Assembly: GCA_021772075.1 (NCBI GenBank)
Contig: JAETNQ010000004.1
Location: forward strand, 39,835 to 103,834
Source: Lachnospiraceae bacterium
GTDB taxonomy: Bacteria > Bacillota > Clostridia > Lachnospirales > Lachnospiraceae
DNA: 64,000 nt
Reading direction: 5' to 3'
Shown here: one piece after another, positions 41,553 to 49,680 of the stretch
Position numbering within the stretch: the stretch's first letter is position 1
How the letters are laid out: every line of letters begins with the position of its first letter
Translations under genes and position numbers: made by a program
The notes under the pieces: model-generated
Told to the model about the DNA's origin: nothing
Database searches by the model: none
What the model saw: only the letters and a program-made list of their open reading frames with translations

Positions 41553-41975
41553 ATGGAAAGAATGGGGAGGATGCGGTCAAAAAACAGGGGAGAATCCCAG
41601 ACAGGCAATATGCTCAGCGGGGAAGGAATCCTTTTTATGATGAAATGCCTGCTTTTTTCCTATGTGCTGACCGCAGGCCTGCTGCTCTTGCTGGCTCTTT
41701 TGCTGTATCGTTTCAGCCTGCAGGAAAAAATAGTGAATATAGGCATTATCGTGATTTACATAGCCGTTACCTTTCTGGCGGGCCTGATGGCAGGAAAACG
41801 CGCGGGAAGCAGGAAATTTTTATGGGGGCTTTGCATGGGGACGCTTTACTTTGCGGTGCTGGCCTTGGTATCACTGGCGGTAAACAGGAGCATAGCGGAT
41901 GTGGCGGCCAATTTTGTGACGGTGTTCTGCCTCTGTGCGGGGAGCGGGATGCTGGGCGGGATGCTGGCGCGTTAA
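41553..41975 (+). CDS. TIGR04086-family membrane protein
   Basis: A 140-residue protein with four predicted membrane helices after a basic N-terminal ~25 residues (LLFSYVLTAGLLLLLALLLY; IGIIVIYIAVTFLAGLMAGK; FLWGLCMGTLYFAVLALVSL; a final Gly/Cys-rich helix). It matches the TIGR04086/YrzE pattern, whose genes commonly lie just upstream of the SCIFF peptide and maturase in Clostridia, as here. It may have a role in SCIFF export or immunity, but none is proven. Confidence 0.85.
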   Translation: MERMGRMRSKNRGESQTGNMLSGEGILFMMKCLLFSYVLTAGLLLLLALLLYRFSLQEKIVNIGIIVIYIAVTFLAGLMAGKRAGSRKFLWGLCMGTLYFAVLALVSLAVNRSIADVAANFVTVFCLCAGSGMLGGMLAR

Positions 41976-41990
41976 AGTAGTTTCACAGAA

Positions 41991-42376
41991 TGGAAGGAAA
42001 ATCCGCCTCCAGTCCTCCCCAAAGGCAGGGCGCGCAAGGGGCAGGGCATGAAAAAGGGCATCGCATCGGGGCGGCAGGGAAAGGGCATGGATTTTACAGC
42101 TGGAGCTGCCAATCAGATTTCACTAATGAAATGGGTATATGATACCAAACCGATCGGGGCGGGAGCAACGGGCATCCTGCCCTAGGCTCCCTAAAATTGC
42201 CATCCATGGCAATTTTACCCTGGGTTTTCTGCCATTTCATAAGTGAAATACCGATTGTACGCAACAGCTGTAAAATCCATGCCCTTTCCCTGCCGCCCCG
42301 ATGCGATGCCCTTTTTCATGCCCTGCCCCCTGCGCGCCCTGCCTTTGGGGAGGGCTGGAGGCGGATTTTCCTCCCA
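41991..42376. repeat. long inverted-repeat (hairpin) element 4
   Basis: Arms of 112 nt (41991-42102 and 42265-42376) are reverse complements with only about three mismatches by eye. The 162-nt interior carries ATTTCACTAATGAAAT (42117-42132), ATTTCATAAGTGAAAT (42234-42249) and a central perfect palindrome TAAAATTGCCAT/ATGGCAATTTTA (42192-42217). The motif CCATTTCATAAGTGAAAT is shared exactly with element 2. It lies between the TIGR04086 gene and scfA and has no coding potential. Confidence 0.88.
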
Positions 42377-42412
42377 ATTTATAAAAAAGTCCTTTTCCTT
42401 GCGGAAAATGTA

Positions 42413-42421
42413 TGCTATACT
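42413..42421 (+). promoter_or_regulatory. extended -10 promoter of scfA
   Basis: TGCTATACT (42413-42421) is an extended -10 box, with only a weak TTTTCC-like -35 at 17 bp. It lies just right of the hairpin element and 45 bp before the scfA start. Confidence 0.5.
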
Positions 42422-42466
42422 ACAAAAAGTATATAGAAAGTTTATAAAATATTAGGAGGCTTTGCG

Positions 42467-42610
42467 ATGAAACATATAAAGACATTAAGCACAAGGGATT
42501 ATAAAGAGTCTATGAAAAAAGGCGGCTGCGGCGAGTGCCAGACTTCTTGCCAGTCGGCTTGCAAGACATCCTGTACCGTAGGCAACCAGAGCTGCGAAAA
42601 GGTGAAATAA
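42467..42610 (+). CDS. scfA: SCIFF ranthipeptide precursor (six Cys in forty-five)
   Basis: A 47-residue ribosomal peptide precursor, too short for usual gene finding. The leader is MKHIKTLSTRDYKESMKKGG, and the core continues CGECQTSCQSACKTSCTVGN then QSCEKVK, with six cysteines at the canonical SCIFF spacing (positions 21, 24, 28, 32, 36, 43). AGGAGG lies 9 bp before the ATG. The radical-SAM maturase follows, which converts Cys to thioether crosslinks (ranthipeptide). SCIFF is nearly universal in Clostridia; its role is not settled, with signalling or quorum roles suggested in some species. Confidence 0.98.
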   Translation: MKHIKTLSTRDYKESMKKGGCGECQTSCQSACKTSCTVGNQSCEKVK

Positions 42611-42652
42611 TTCCGCAGTTTGGCGCTGGACAGGCTGATAATAAAGACTTCG

Positions 42653-42771
42653 TAAGCAGCGATTGGGTGGACGTCGCTGCTTATTGTATGCGCAGGGGCG
42701 CATAGATGAAATCGTTGCTTACGCAACGTGCGCCCCGCGCAGCGGGCAGGGAGAAAAGCCTTTCCTGCCCG
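42653..42771 (+). other. three stem-loops between scfA and scfB
   Basis: HP1 TAAGCAGCGA (42653-42662) with TCGCTGCTTA (42674-42683). HP2 GGGGCGCA (42695-42702) with TGCGCCCC (42729-42736), enclosing a smaller CGTTGC-TTAC-GCAACG hairpin. HP3 CGGGCAGG (42743-42750) with CCTGCCCG (42764-42771). None has a full T-tract. They probably lower read-through or stabilise the short scfA mRNA so that peptide is made in excess of maturase. Confidence 0.75.
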
Positions 42772-42807
42772 ATTTGCAGAGAATGGGACTGGAAAGGGAT
42801 TGGTGAA

Positions 42808-44205
42808 GTGGTACATCAGTATAAGAACAATGGATACAATATCGTATTGGATGTAAACAGCGGTTCCGTGCATGTGGTGGATGATATTGTCTATGACTTG
42901 ATCCGCGCGGTGGGGGAGCTGCTTCCCAAAGAGGGTACCGCATCGATGGGTACCGCACAGACGGAAGCGTGGATGGAAAAGATAGAAGAACTGCATCTGC
43001 CTTATGAGAAGGAAGAGATCAAAGAGGCATTGGAGGAGATCCTTCTGTTAAAGGAAGCGGGGCAGCTTTACGCGCCTGATATTTATGAAGGCTATATCGG
43101 GGATTTCAAGAAAAGGGAGACGGTGGTGAAAGCGCTTTGCCTGCATGTGGCCCATGACTGCAACCTGGCTTGCAAATATTGTTTTGCAGAGGAGGGGGAA
43201 TATCATGGAAGAAGGGCTTTAATGAGTTATGAAACAGGGAAAAAGGCGCTGGATTTCCTTGTGGCGAATTCGGGAAACCGGGTAAACCTGGAGGTGGATT
43301 TTTTCGGCGGGGAGCCGTTGATGAACTGGCAGGTGGTAAAGGATCTGGTGGCATACGGGAGGAGCCTGGAGGAACCTTTCCATAAAAAATTCCGGTTTAC
43401 GCTGACAACGAACGGCGTTCTTTTGAACGATGAAGTCATGGAGTTCGTCAACAAAGAAATGAGCAACGTGGTTCTCAGCATCGACGGAAGAAAAGAAGTC
43501 AACGACAGGATGCGCCCCCACAGGGGAGGGCAGGGCAGCTATGATGAGATCGTTCCGAAGTTCCGGAAGCTGGCCGAAAGCCGGGGGCAGATGAATTATT
43601 ATGTGAGAGGGACATTTACGAGGAACAACCTGGATTTTTCAAAGGACGTGGAACATCTGGCGGATCTGGGGTTTGAACAGATCTCGGTGGAGCCGGTGGT
43701 GGCGGAGCCTTCCGATGATTACGCGTTGAGGGAAGAGGACCTGGATTTTCTGCTTGCTGAATACGACAGGCTGGCAGTAGATCTCCTGGAGAGAAGGAAA
43801 GCGGGAAAACCGGTGAATTTTTTCCATTTTATGATCGACCTGGAAGGAGGTCCCTGTGTGGCCAAGAGGCTTTCCGGCTGCGGTTCCGGGACGGAATATC
43901 TGGCGGTAACGCCTTGGGGCGATTTGTATCCATGCCATCAGTTCGTCGGAAAAGAGGAGTTTTTGATGGGAAACGTGGAAGAGGGCATTACGCGTACCGA
44001 TATCCGGGACGAATTCAAGACATGCAACGTATATGCCAAGGAAAAATGCCGGGACTGCTTCGCCAAATTTTATTGTAGCGGCGGCTGCGCGGCAAATTCC
44101 TATAATTTCCATAAAAATATCAACGACGCGTATGACCTTGGCTGCGAATTGCAAAGAAAGCGTATCGAGTGCGCGATCATGATAAAAGCGGCTTTGGCAG
44201 GATAA
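42808..44205 (+). CDS. scfB: SCIFF radical SAM maturase
   Basis: Radical-SAM/SPASM enzyme (465 aa) that installs thioether bonds in SCIFF. I choose GTG 42808, giving VHQYKNNGYNIVLDVNSGSV, the usual family N-terminus, with AAAGGG 9 bp upstream; the 34 extra residues from 42706 lie across the hairpins. The N-terminal ~95 residues form the peptide-recognition domain. The SAM cluster motif is CLHVAHDCNLACKYCF (C-x3-C-x2-C), followed by FFGGEPLMNW and TTNGVLL. The C-terminal SPASM region has C-G-S-G-T-E, CHQFVG, C-N-V-Y-A-K-E-K-C-R-D-C and FYCSGGCAANS for two auxiliary Fe-S clusters. SecDF follows within 50 bp. Confidence 0.97.
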   Translation: MVHQYKNNGYNIVLDVNSGSVHVVDDIVYDLIRAVGELLPKEGTASMGTAQTEAWMEKIEELHLPYEKEEIKEALEEILLLKEAGQLYAPDIYEGYIGDFKKRETVVKALCLHVAHDCNLACKYCFAEEGEYHGRRALMSYETGKKALDFLVANSGNRVNLEVDFFGGEPLMNWQVVKDLVAYGRSLEEPFHKKFRFTLTTNGVLLNDEVMEFVNKEMSNVVLSIDGRKEVNDRMRPHRGGQGSYDEIVPKFRKLAESRGQMNYYVRGTFTRNNLDFSKDVEHLADLGFEQISVEPVVAEPSDDYALREEDLDFLLAEYDRLAVDLLERRKAGKPVNFFHFMIDLEGGPCVAKRLSGCGSGTEYLAVTPWGDLYPCHQFVGKEEFLMGNVEEGITRTDIRDEFKTCNVYAKEKCRDCFAKFYCSGGCAANSYNFHKNINDAYDLGCELQRKRIECAIMIKAALAG

Positions 44206-44255
44206 GGGGCGGCCCGCTTCGCGGGAAGCCCATACATTCAATAAAAAGAGGAGAA

Positions 44256-46508
44256 ATGAAGATGAAAAAAAATAAGGCTATTATAGTCCTGCTCGTGATG
44301 GTTCTGCTTTTAGGCGGTCTTTCTTATACCGCAGTAGAAGGGATCGGAACCGAGAAAGCGGGAGCGGCGTCGGGCATCAAGCTGGGGCTTGACCTGGCCG
44401 GCGGCGTCAGCATTACCTATCAGGTAGTGGGGGACGAAAGTCCTTCCAAGGAAGATATGGCGGATACGATCTATAAGCTTCAGAAGCGTGTGGAAAAGTA
44501 CAGCACGGAGGCACAGGTATACCAGGAAGGGGACGACAGGATCAGCATTGAAATTCCGGGTGTATCCGATGCCAATGCGATTCTGGAGGAACTGGGCAAA
44601 CCGGGGTCTTTGTTCTTTATTTCGGAGACGGATCCGGAAGGCGGACTGAATTATACGGCGACGATGGATGAAAACGGAGAGCTGGTTTATTTTCTGCTGA
44701 AAGATATTTCAGAGCTTCAGGCTGACGGTTCTATCGTGCTTGTGGGAACGGACGTGAAGGATGCCCGCGCCGGCAGCATCAACGATAATATGCAGGGCAG
44801 CCAATTCGCGGTAGATCTGACAATGACCCAGGAAGGGACGAAGAAATTTGCGGATGCTACCAGAAAGGCTTATGAAAAGGGGGAAAGCATCGCGATTTAT
44901 TATGATGATGAAATTATCAGCGCGCCCATGGTAAATGCGGCGATTACCGATGGAAATGCCCAGATTACGGGAAACTTTACTTTTGAAGAGGCGGACGTGC
45001 TGGCTTCTACGATACGTATCGGCGGGCTGAAGCTGGAACTGGAGGAACTGCGTTCTAACGTGGTAGGCGCCCAGCTGGGAAGCGCGGCAATCAGCACGAG
45101 CCTGAAGGCGGCGGCCGTAGGCTTCGGCCTTGTGGTGGTCTTTATGGTCGCAGTCTACTGGCTGATGGGTGTGGCAGCGGGTTTTGCGCTGGCGATTTAT
45201 ACGGCGATGACCGTCGTACTCTTGAATTTATTTGAAATTACCCTGACATTGCCGGGCATTGCCGGCATCATCCTCTCGATCGGTATGGCGGTGGATGCGA
45301 ATGTCATTATTTTTGCCAGGATCAGAGAGGAACTGGCGACGGGGAAAACGGTGCAGTCGGCGGTTAAAATCGGTTTTGAAAAGGCGTTTTCCGCTATTTT
45401 GGACGGAAATATCACCACCCTGATCGCGGCTCTTGTGCTTGGGTTTATAGGGTCGGGCACGATCAAAGGGTTTGCCCAGACGCTGGGTCTTGGTATCGTG
45501 GTATCCATGTTCACCGCATTGGTGATTACCAAGATGATTATGAAAGCCATGTATGCGGTAGGGTTAAAAAAGGTATCCCTTTACGGCGTCGGGAAAGAAG
45601 GAAAAGCGATCGCTTTTTTGGAGAAGAAAAAGGTGTTTTTTGCCGTTTCCCTGACCATTATTATAGCCGGGTTTATCGTGATGGGCGTGAACAAATCGTC
45701 CGCCGGGAGCGCATTGAACTACAGCCTGGAATTTGTAGGCGGCACTTCCACGAATGTGACTTTTAACGAGGATATGACGATTGAGCAGATCGACCAGAAT
45801 ATTGTGCCTTCCATCGAGGCGATCACCGGCGACGGCAACGTGCAGACGCAGAAGGTGGCGGGAACCAATGAAGTGATCTTTAAAACAAGGACTCTGACGG
45901 TGGAGGAGAGGGAACAGTTCAAGGATGCGATGGTCAATAATTTTTCTGCGGATGCAGAAAAAATTACGGCAGAGACCATCAGCTCGACGATCAGCAGAGA
46001 AATGCAGTCCGATGCTGTGGTGGCCATTCTCGTAGCGACAGTATGTATGCTTCTTTACATCTGGTTCCGCTTTAAAGACATCCGCTTCGGGGCGAGCGCG
46101 GTGCTGGCCCTGGTACACGACGTGCTGGTGGTGCTGGCATTTTATGCGGCGGCAAGGGTATCCGTCAGCAGTACGTTTATCGCGTGTATGCTGACGATCG
46201 TTGGATATTCCATCAACGCGACCATCGTGATCTTCGACAGGATCAGGGAGAATATGGCGCTGATGGGTAAAAAGGACAACCTTCAGGATGTGGTGAACAA
46301 TAGCATCAGCAAGACTTTGTCAAGAAGTATTTTTACTTCGCTGACGACATTTTTTATGGTGGCTTCCCTTTATATTTTTGGAGTCACAAGCATCCGGGAG
46401 TTCGCGCTGCCTCTTATGGTAGGCATTGTATGCGGAACTTATTCTTCAGTATGCATCACAGGAGCGTTGTGGTATGTATTCCGCACGAAATTTGAAAAGA
46501 AAGCATAA
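44256..46508 (+). CDS. secDF: SecDF fusion, Sec-translocon accessory protein
   Basis: A 750-residue fusion of SecD and SecF, which uses the proton gradient to pull exported proteins across the membrane. ATG 44256 (MKMKKNKAIIVLLVMVLLLG) has AGAGGAG just upstream. The SecD half has KLGLDLAGGVSITYQV (D-L-x-G-G motif), a large external domain and the conserved PGIAGIILSIGMAVDANVII (A-V-D-A-N proton-relay Asp). The SecF half begins near residue 460 (KKVFFAVSLTIIIAGFIVMG), with LEFVGGTSTNV and the membrane motif TIVGYSINATIVIFDRIREN. Twelve helices in total. It lies downstream of SCIFF-scfB and upstream of recJ; a shared transcript is likely. Confidence 0.97.
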   Translation: MKMKKNKAIIVLLVMVLLLGGLSYTAVEGIGTEKAGAASGIKLGLDLAGGVSITYQVVGDESPSKEDMADTIYKLQKRVEKYSTEAQVYQEGDDRISIEIPGVSDANAILEELGKPGSLFFISETDPEGGLNYTATMDENGELVYFLLKDISELQADGSIVLVGTDVKDARAGSINDNMQGSQFAVDLTMTQEGTKKFADATRKAYEKGESIAIYYDDEIISAPMVNAAITDGNAQITGNFTFEEADVLASTIRIGGLKLELEELRSNVVGAQLGSAAISTSLKAAAVGFGLVVVFMVAVYWLMGVAAGFALAIYTAMTVVLLNLFEITLTLPGIAGIILSIGMAVDANVIIFARIREELATGKTVQSAVKIGFEKAFSAILDGNITTLIAALVLGFIGSGTIKGFAQTLGLGIVVSMFTALVITKMIMKAMYAVGLKKVSLYGVGKEGKAIAFLEKKKVFFAVSLTIIIAGFIVMGVNKSSAGSALNYSLEFVGGTSTNVTFNEDMTIEQIDQNIVPSIEAITGDGNVQTQKVAGTNEVIFKTRTLTVEEREQFKDAMVNNFSADAEKITAETISSTISREMQSDAVVAILVATVCMLLYIWFRFKDIRFGASAVLALVHDVLVVLAFYAAARVSVSSTFIACMLTIVGYSINATIVIFDRIRENMALMGKKDNLQDVVNNSISKTLSRSIFTSLTTFFMVASLYIFGVTSIREFALPLMVGIVCGTYSSVCITGALWYVFRTKFEKKA

Positions 46509-46520
46509 GTAGATAAATTT

Positions 46521-46563
46521 CCCCGCCGTCGGCAGAATGTGTAAGAAGTTGCTTTCGGCGGGG
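46521..46563 (+). terminator. possible terminator after secDF
   Basis: CCCCGCCG (46521-46528) and CGGCGGGG (46556-46563) with a long 27-base loop, followed only by CTTTGC. It is likely weak, allowing read-through into recJ. Confidence 0.45.
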
Positions 46564-46589
46564 CTTTGCATGAAAAGAGGGGAGGAGTT

Positions 46590-48371
46590 ATGGCACAGTG
46601 GATGATCGCCGCGAAAAAAGCGGATTTTCAGAAGATAGCCGAAAAGTACGGGATAGATCCCGTCGTCGCCCGTTTGATCCGTAACCGGGATATTATAGAA
46701 GAGGAAGATATCCGCAAGTATTTGGACGGAGGGAAACAGGATCTTTATGCTCCCCTGCTTTTGAAAGATATGGATAAGGCGGTCGCGGTATTAAAGGAAA
46801 AAATTGCATCGGGAGCGAAGATACGCATTATCGGGGATTATGATGCGGACGGCATCTGTGCTTCCTATATCCTGCTCAGGGGTCTGACGGCCTGTGGCGC
46901 CCGGGCGGATACGGTCATTCCCCACCGGGTCAGGGACGGATATGGATTGAACGAGGTTTTAATAAAGGAAGCCTCCGACGGGGGGATCGACACAGTAGTT
47001 ACCTGCGATAACGGGATTGCGGCGGCGGCCCAGATCGATTATGGGAAAAAGCTCGGCATGACAGTAGTGGTGACGGACCATCATGAGATTCCTTACGAAG
47101 AGACGGAGAATGGGGAAAGGAAGTATCTGCTGCCGGATGCGGCGGCCGTGGTGGATCCGAAAAGGCAGGACTGCCCTTATCCGTGTAAAAATATATGCGG
47201 AGCGGCGGTGGCTTATAAGTTGGTGCAGCAGCTTCTGGCAGAACATAAAGGAGCGGTCTCCGGGGAAGAGGAAGAAGAGATTCTGGAAGAACTTCTGGAA
47301 GTGGCGGCTTTTGCGACGATATGCGACCTGATGGAACTGAAGGATGAAAACCGTATCATAGTAAAGCATGGGCTGGCTAATATGCGGCATACGAGAAATC
47401 AGGGGCTGAAAGCATTGATGGAAGTCTGCGGGGTGGAGAGGCGGCAGGTTAGTGCTTACCATATCGGGTTTATCCTCGGGCCGTGCATGAACGCTACCGG
47501 GAGGCTGGATACGGCGAAGCGGGCTCTGGAACTTTTGCAGAGCCGGGAAAGGGAGGAAGCGGCAGGGATTGCGGCAGAGCTTAAGAACCTGAACGATATC
47601 CGGAAGGAAATGACAGTAAAAGGAACGGAAGAGGCGGCGGCTTCCATAGAAAGGGAAGGGCTGTTAAAGGATAAGGTCCTGGTCGTCTATCTGCCGGAGG
47701 TGCATGAAAGCCTGGCAGGAATCATTGCGGGAAGGATACGTGAAAAATATGGGAAACCGACGTTGGTGCTGACCAGAGGAGAAGAGGGGGTCAAAGGCTC
47801 CGGGCGTTCCGTCGAAGGATACCATATGTATGAAGAACTGACCGGATGCAAGGAGTTTTTCACGAAATACGGGGGTCATAAAATGGCGGCAGGGCTGTCG
47901 ATGCGGGAAGAGGATGTGGAGGCTTTCCGGAAAAGGATCAATGAAAGATGCCGGCTGACGGAGGAAGATTTGGAAGAGAAAATCCATATTGACGTAGCGA
48001 TGCCGTTGTCCTATATTTCCAAAGGGCTGATCGGGCAGCTGGAACTGTTGGAACCTTTCGGGATCGGCAATGCTAAGCCTGTTTTTGCCCAGAAGGATAT
48101 ACATATTATCCATGGAAGGATTATGGGAAAAAACAGAAATGTAGGAAAATACCGGATAACGGACGGAAACGGGGGATTTTACGACATGGTATATTTCGGG
48201 GATCTGGAAGCGTTCCATGATTTTCTCGTGGAAAAGGCCGGGGAATATATGGCGAATCGGCTGTACCAGGGGGAAAGGGTGGACATTCCCATCAGCATCC
48301 TTTATTATCCCGATATCAACAGGTATGGAGGAAAGGAAAGCATTCAGATCGTGATGCGCGGGTATCAATAA
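46590..48371 (+). CDS. recJ: single-stranded-DNA exonuclease RecJ
   Basis: A 593-residue 5'-3' ssDNA exonuclease acting in recombinational repair and mismatch repair. The DHH domain has IRIIGDYDADGICASYILL (D-x-D-x-D metal site), VVTCDNGI, VVVTDHHEIP (DHH) and VDPKRQDCPYPCKNICGAAV. The DHHA1 domain carries GSGRSVEGYHMYEEL and KYGGHKMAAGLSM. A C-terminal OB-like part (LLEPFGIGNAKPVFA onward) completes the fold. ATG 46590 (MAQWMIAAKK) with GGGGAGGAG upstream is preferred to 46566. It is slightly short of E. coli RecJ but typical of Clostridia. Confidence 0.95.
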   Translation: MAQWMIAAKKADFQKIAEKYGIDPVVARLIRNRDIIEEEDIRKYLDGGKQDLYAPLLLKDMDKAVAVLKEKIASGAKIRIIGDYDADGICASYILLRGLTACGARADTVIPHRVRDGYGLNEVLIKEASDGGIDTVVTCDNGIAAAAQIDYGKKLGMTVVVTDHHEIPYEETENGERKYLLPDAAAVVDPKRQDCPYPCKNICGAAVAYKLVQQLLAEHKGAVSGEEEEEILEELLEVAAFATICDLMELKDENRIIVKHGLANMRHTRNQGLKALMEVCGVERRQVSAYHIGFILGPCMNATGRLDTAKRALELLQSREREEAAGIAAELKNLNDIRKEMTVKGTEEAAASIEREGLLKDKVLVVYLPEVHESLAGIIAGRIREKYGKPTLVLTRGEEGVKGSGRSVEGYHMYEELTGCKEFFTKYGGHKMAAGLSMREEDVEAFRKRINERCRLTEEDLEEKIHIDVAMPLSYISKGLIGQLELLEPFGIGNAKPVFAQKDIHIIHGRIMGKNRNVGKYRITDGNGGFYDMVYFGDLEAFHDFLVEKAGEYMANRLYQGERVDIPISILYYPDINRYGGKESIQIVMRGYQ

Positions 48372-48412
48372 AAAATTCGTATGGCTGCGGAGCGGCGGAA
48401 GTGAGGAGAGCT

Positions 48413-49339
48413 ATGATATTAACGGTGACATTAAATCCGGCAGTGGATAAGACTTATACGACAGGAGCTTTGATGCTCGGCCAGGTAAACCGTATGCGTA
48501 CGGTAAATAATATTGCGGGGGGAAAGGGCATTAATGTGGCAAAGATCCTGCGCCAGTATGGATATGAGGTGGCGGCGGCAGGATTTCTCGGAGGTTATAC
48601 GGGGCAGTTTATTGAAAACTGTATGCGGGAGATTCATGCACAGTGCTGTTTTACCAAGGTTGCGGGGGAGACGAGGAGCAGTATTAACGTGATTGCGGAG
48701 GACGGCTATGTGACAGAGATACTGGAACCCGGGCCGGTGGTATCGGCACAGGAGCTGGAGCAGTTTACCGCCGATTACAGGAAAGCGGTGGAGGGCAGCG
48801 AACTGGTGATCATGTCGGGAAGCGTGGCAAAGGGAATCCCGGCGGATATTTACCAAAAACTTGTGGGGATTGGGAAAAAAGCGGGCAGAAGGTGTATTCT
48901 GGATACGAGCGGAGAAGCCCTTCTCCACGGAATCAAGGCCGCGCCGTTTATGATCAAGCCAAACCAGAAGGAACTGGAGTATCTGGTCGGGCATAAGTTA
49001 AAAGATATAGGGGAAATCGGCAGGGCGGCGGAAAAGCTGCGCAGCACGGGCATGGAATATGTCCTCGTTTCCCTTGGGAAAAAGGGACTGCTGTCGGTGA
49101 CGGAAGGGGAAACGCTTTGGGCGAAACCGCCTGCGGTAAAGGCGGTCAATACAGTGGGCTGCGGGGACAGCGTGGTGGCTTCCTATGCGATGTCCCTCTT
49201 AAAAGGCGAGGATAATTATACGGCATTAAAGAGAGCGGCGGCGATATCGGCGGCCAATACGGCTACGCTGGAAAGCGGGGATATTGCGCTGGAGCTGGCG
49301 GAGGATTTGCTGGAAAAGGTGGAGATCGAGGAGAGGTAG
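48413..49339 (+). CDS. pfkB: 1-phosphofructokinase / tagatose-6-phosphate kinase family
   Basis: PfkB-family sugar-phosphate kinase (308 aa) of the FruK/LacC group, phosphorylating fructose-1-phosphate or tagatose-6-phosphate to the bisphosphate. Motifs are ILTVTLNPAVDKTYTT, NIAGGKGINVAKILRQYGYE (GGKG-x-N-x-A signature 1) and VNTVGCGDSVVASYAMSLLK (signature 2, with catalytic Asp in the G-C-G-D motif). ATG 48413 with GAGGAG upstream is preferred to GTG 48401. No PTS genes are adjacent, so the choice between FruK and LacC is open. It ends in a strong terminator. Confidence 0.9.
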   Translation: MILTVTLNPAVDKTYTTGALMLGQVNRMRTVNNIAGGKGINVAKILRQYGYEVAAAGFLGGYTGQFIENCMREIHAQCCFTKVAGETRSSINVIAEDGYVTEILEPGPVVSAQELEQFTADYRKAVEGSELVIMSGSVAKGIPADIYQKLVGIGKKAGRRCILDTSGEALLHGIKAAPFMIKPNQKELEYLVGHKLKDIGEIGRAAEKLRSTGMEYVLVSLGKKGLLSVTEGETLWAKPPAVKAVNTVGCGDSVVASYAMSLLKGEDNYTALKRAAAISAANTATLESGDIALELAEDLLEKVEIEER

Positions 49340-49382
49340 GACGAATGGCGGCAGCAAAATCCGTTGCGTGCCGTAACAGCAG

Positions 49383-49419
49383 AAAAGTCCGGAGAACCGG
49401 ACTTTTCCTGTTTTTTTAT
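49383..49419 (+). terminator. terminator after the sugar-phosphate kinase
   Basis: AAAAGTCCGG (49383-49392) and CCGGACTTTT (49397-49406), 4-base loop, then CCTG and a run of seven T. Confidence 0.92.
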
Positions 49420-49680
49420 CTTATGAGGGGGGAGATAGTGAGTGTTTTTGTTGCTTAGCTATAAGCTTTCCCGCAACGTTTTCAACTATCTTGCTTATAC
49501 TATAAAGAAAAAATGTGTTTAAAATGTGTTTAAAATATATAAAAAGAATAAACTTTATAAAATAGTTTTAAAGCTTTTGGGAATCATCGCGGAAATCATA
49601 GGATAGAGTTGAAAAATATGGGGTTACATGCTATTCTTTTAGTGCCGCCGGGAGGCGGCGTCACGGAGGAAAGAGGGATT
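49420..49680. other. intergenic leader before murE
   Basis: AT-rich region of 261 bp with no gene. It contains a tandem 11-bp repeat (ATGTGTTTAAA at 49513-49523 and 49524-49534) and -10-like sequences (TATACT, TATAAA near 49497-49505), none with a good -35. It probably carries the promoter of the murE-priA-def-fmt group. Confidence 0.45.

Noticed and set aside
42706..42807. Upstream start of the SCIFF maturase
   Set aside because: The extra 34 residues lie across hairpins HP2 and HP3 and do not resemble the family; GTG 42808 gives the usual N-terminus with a ribosome site.
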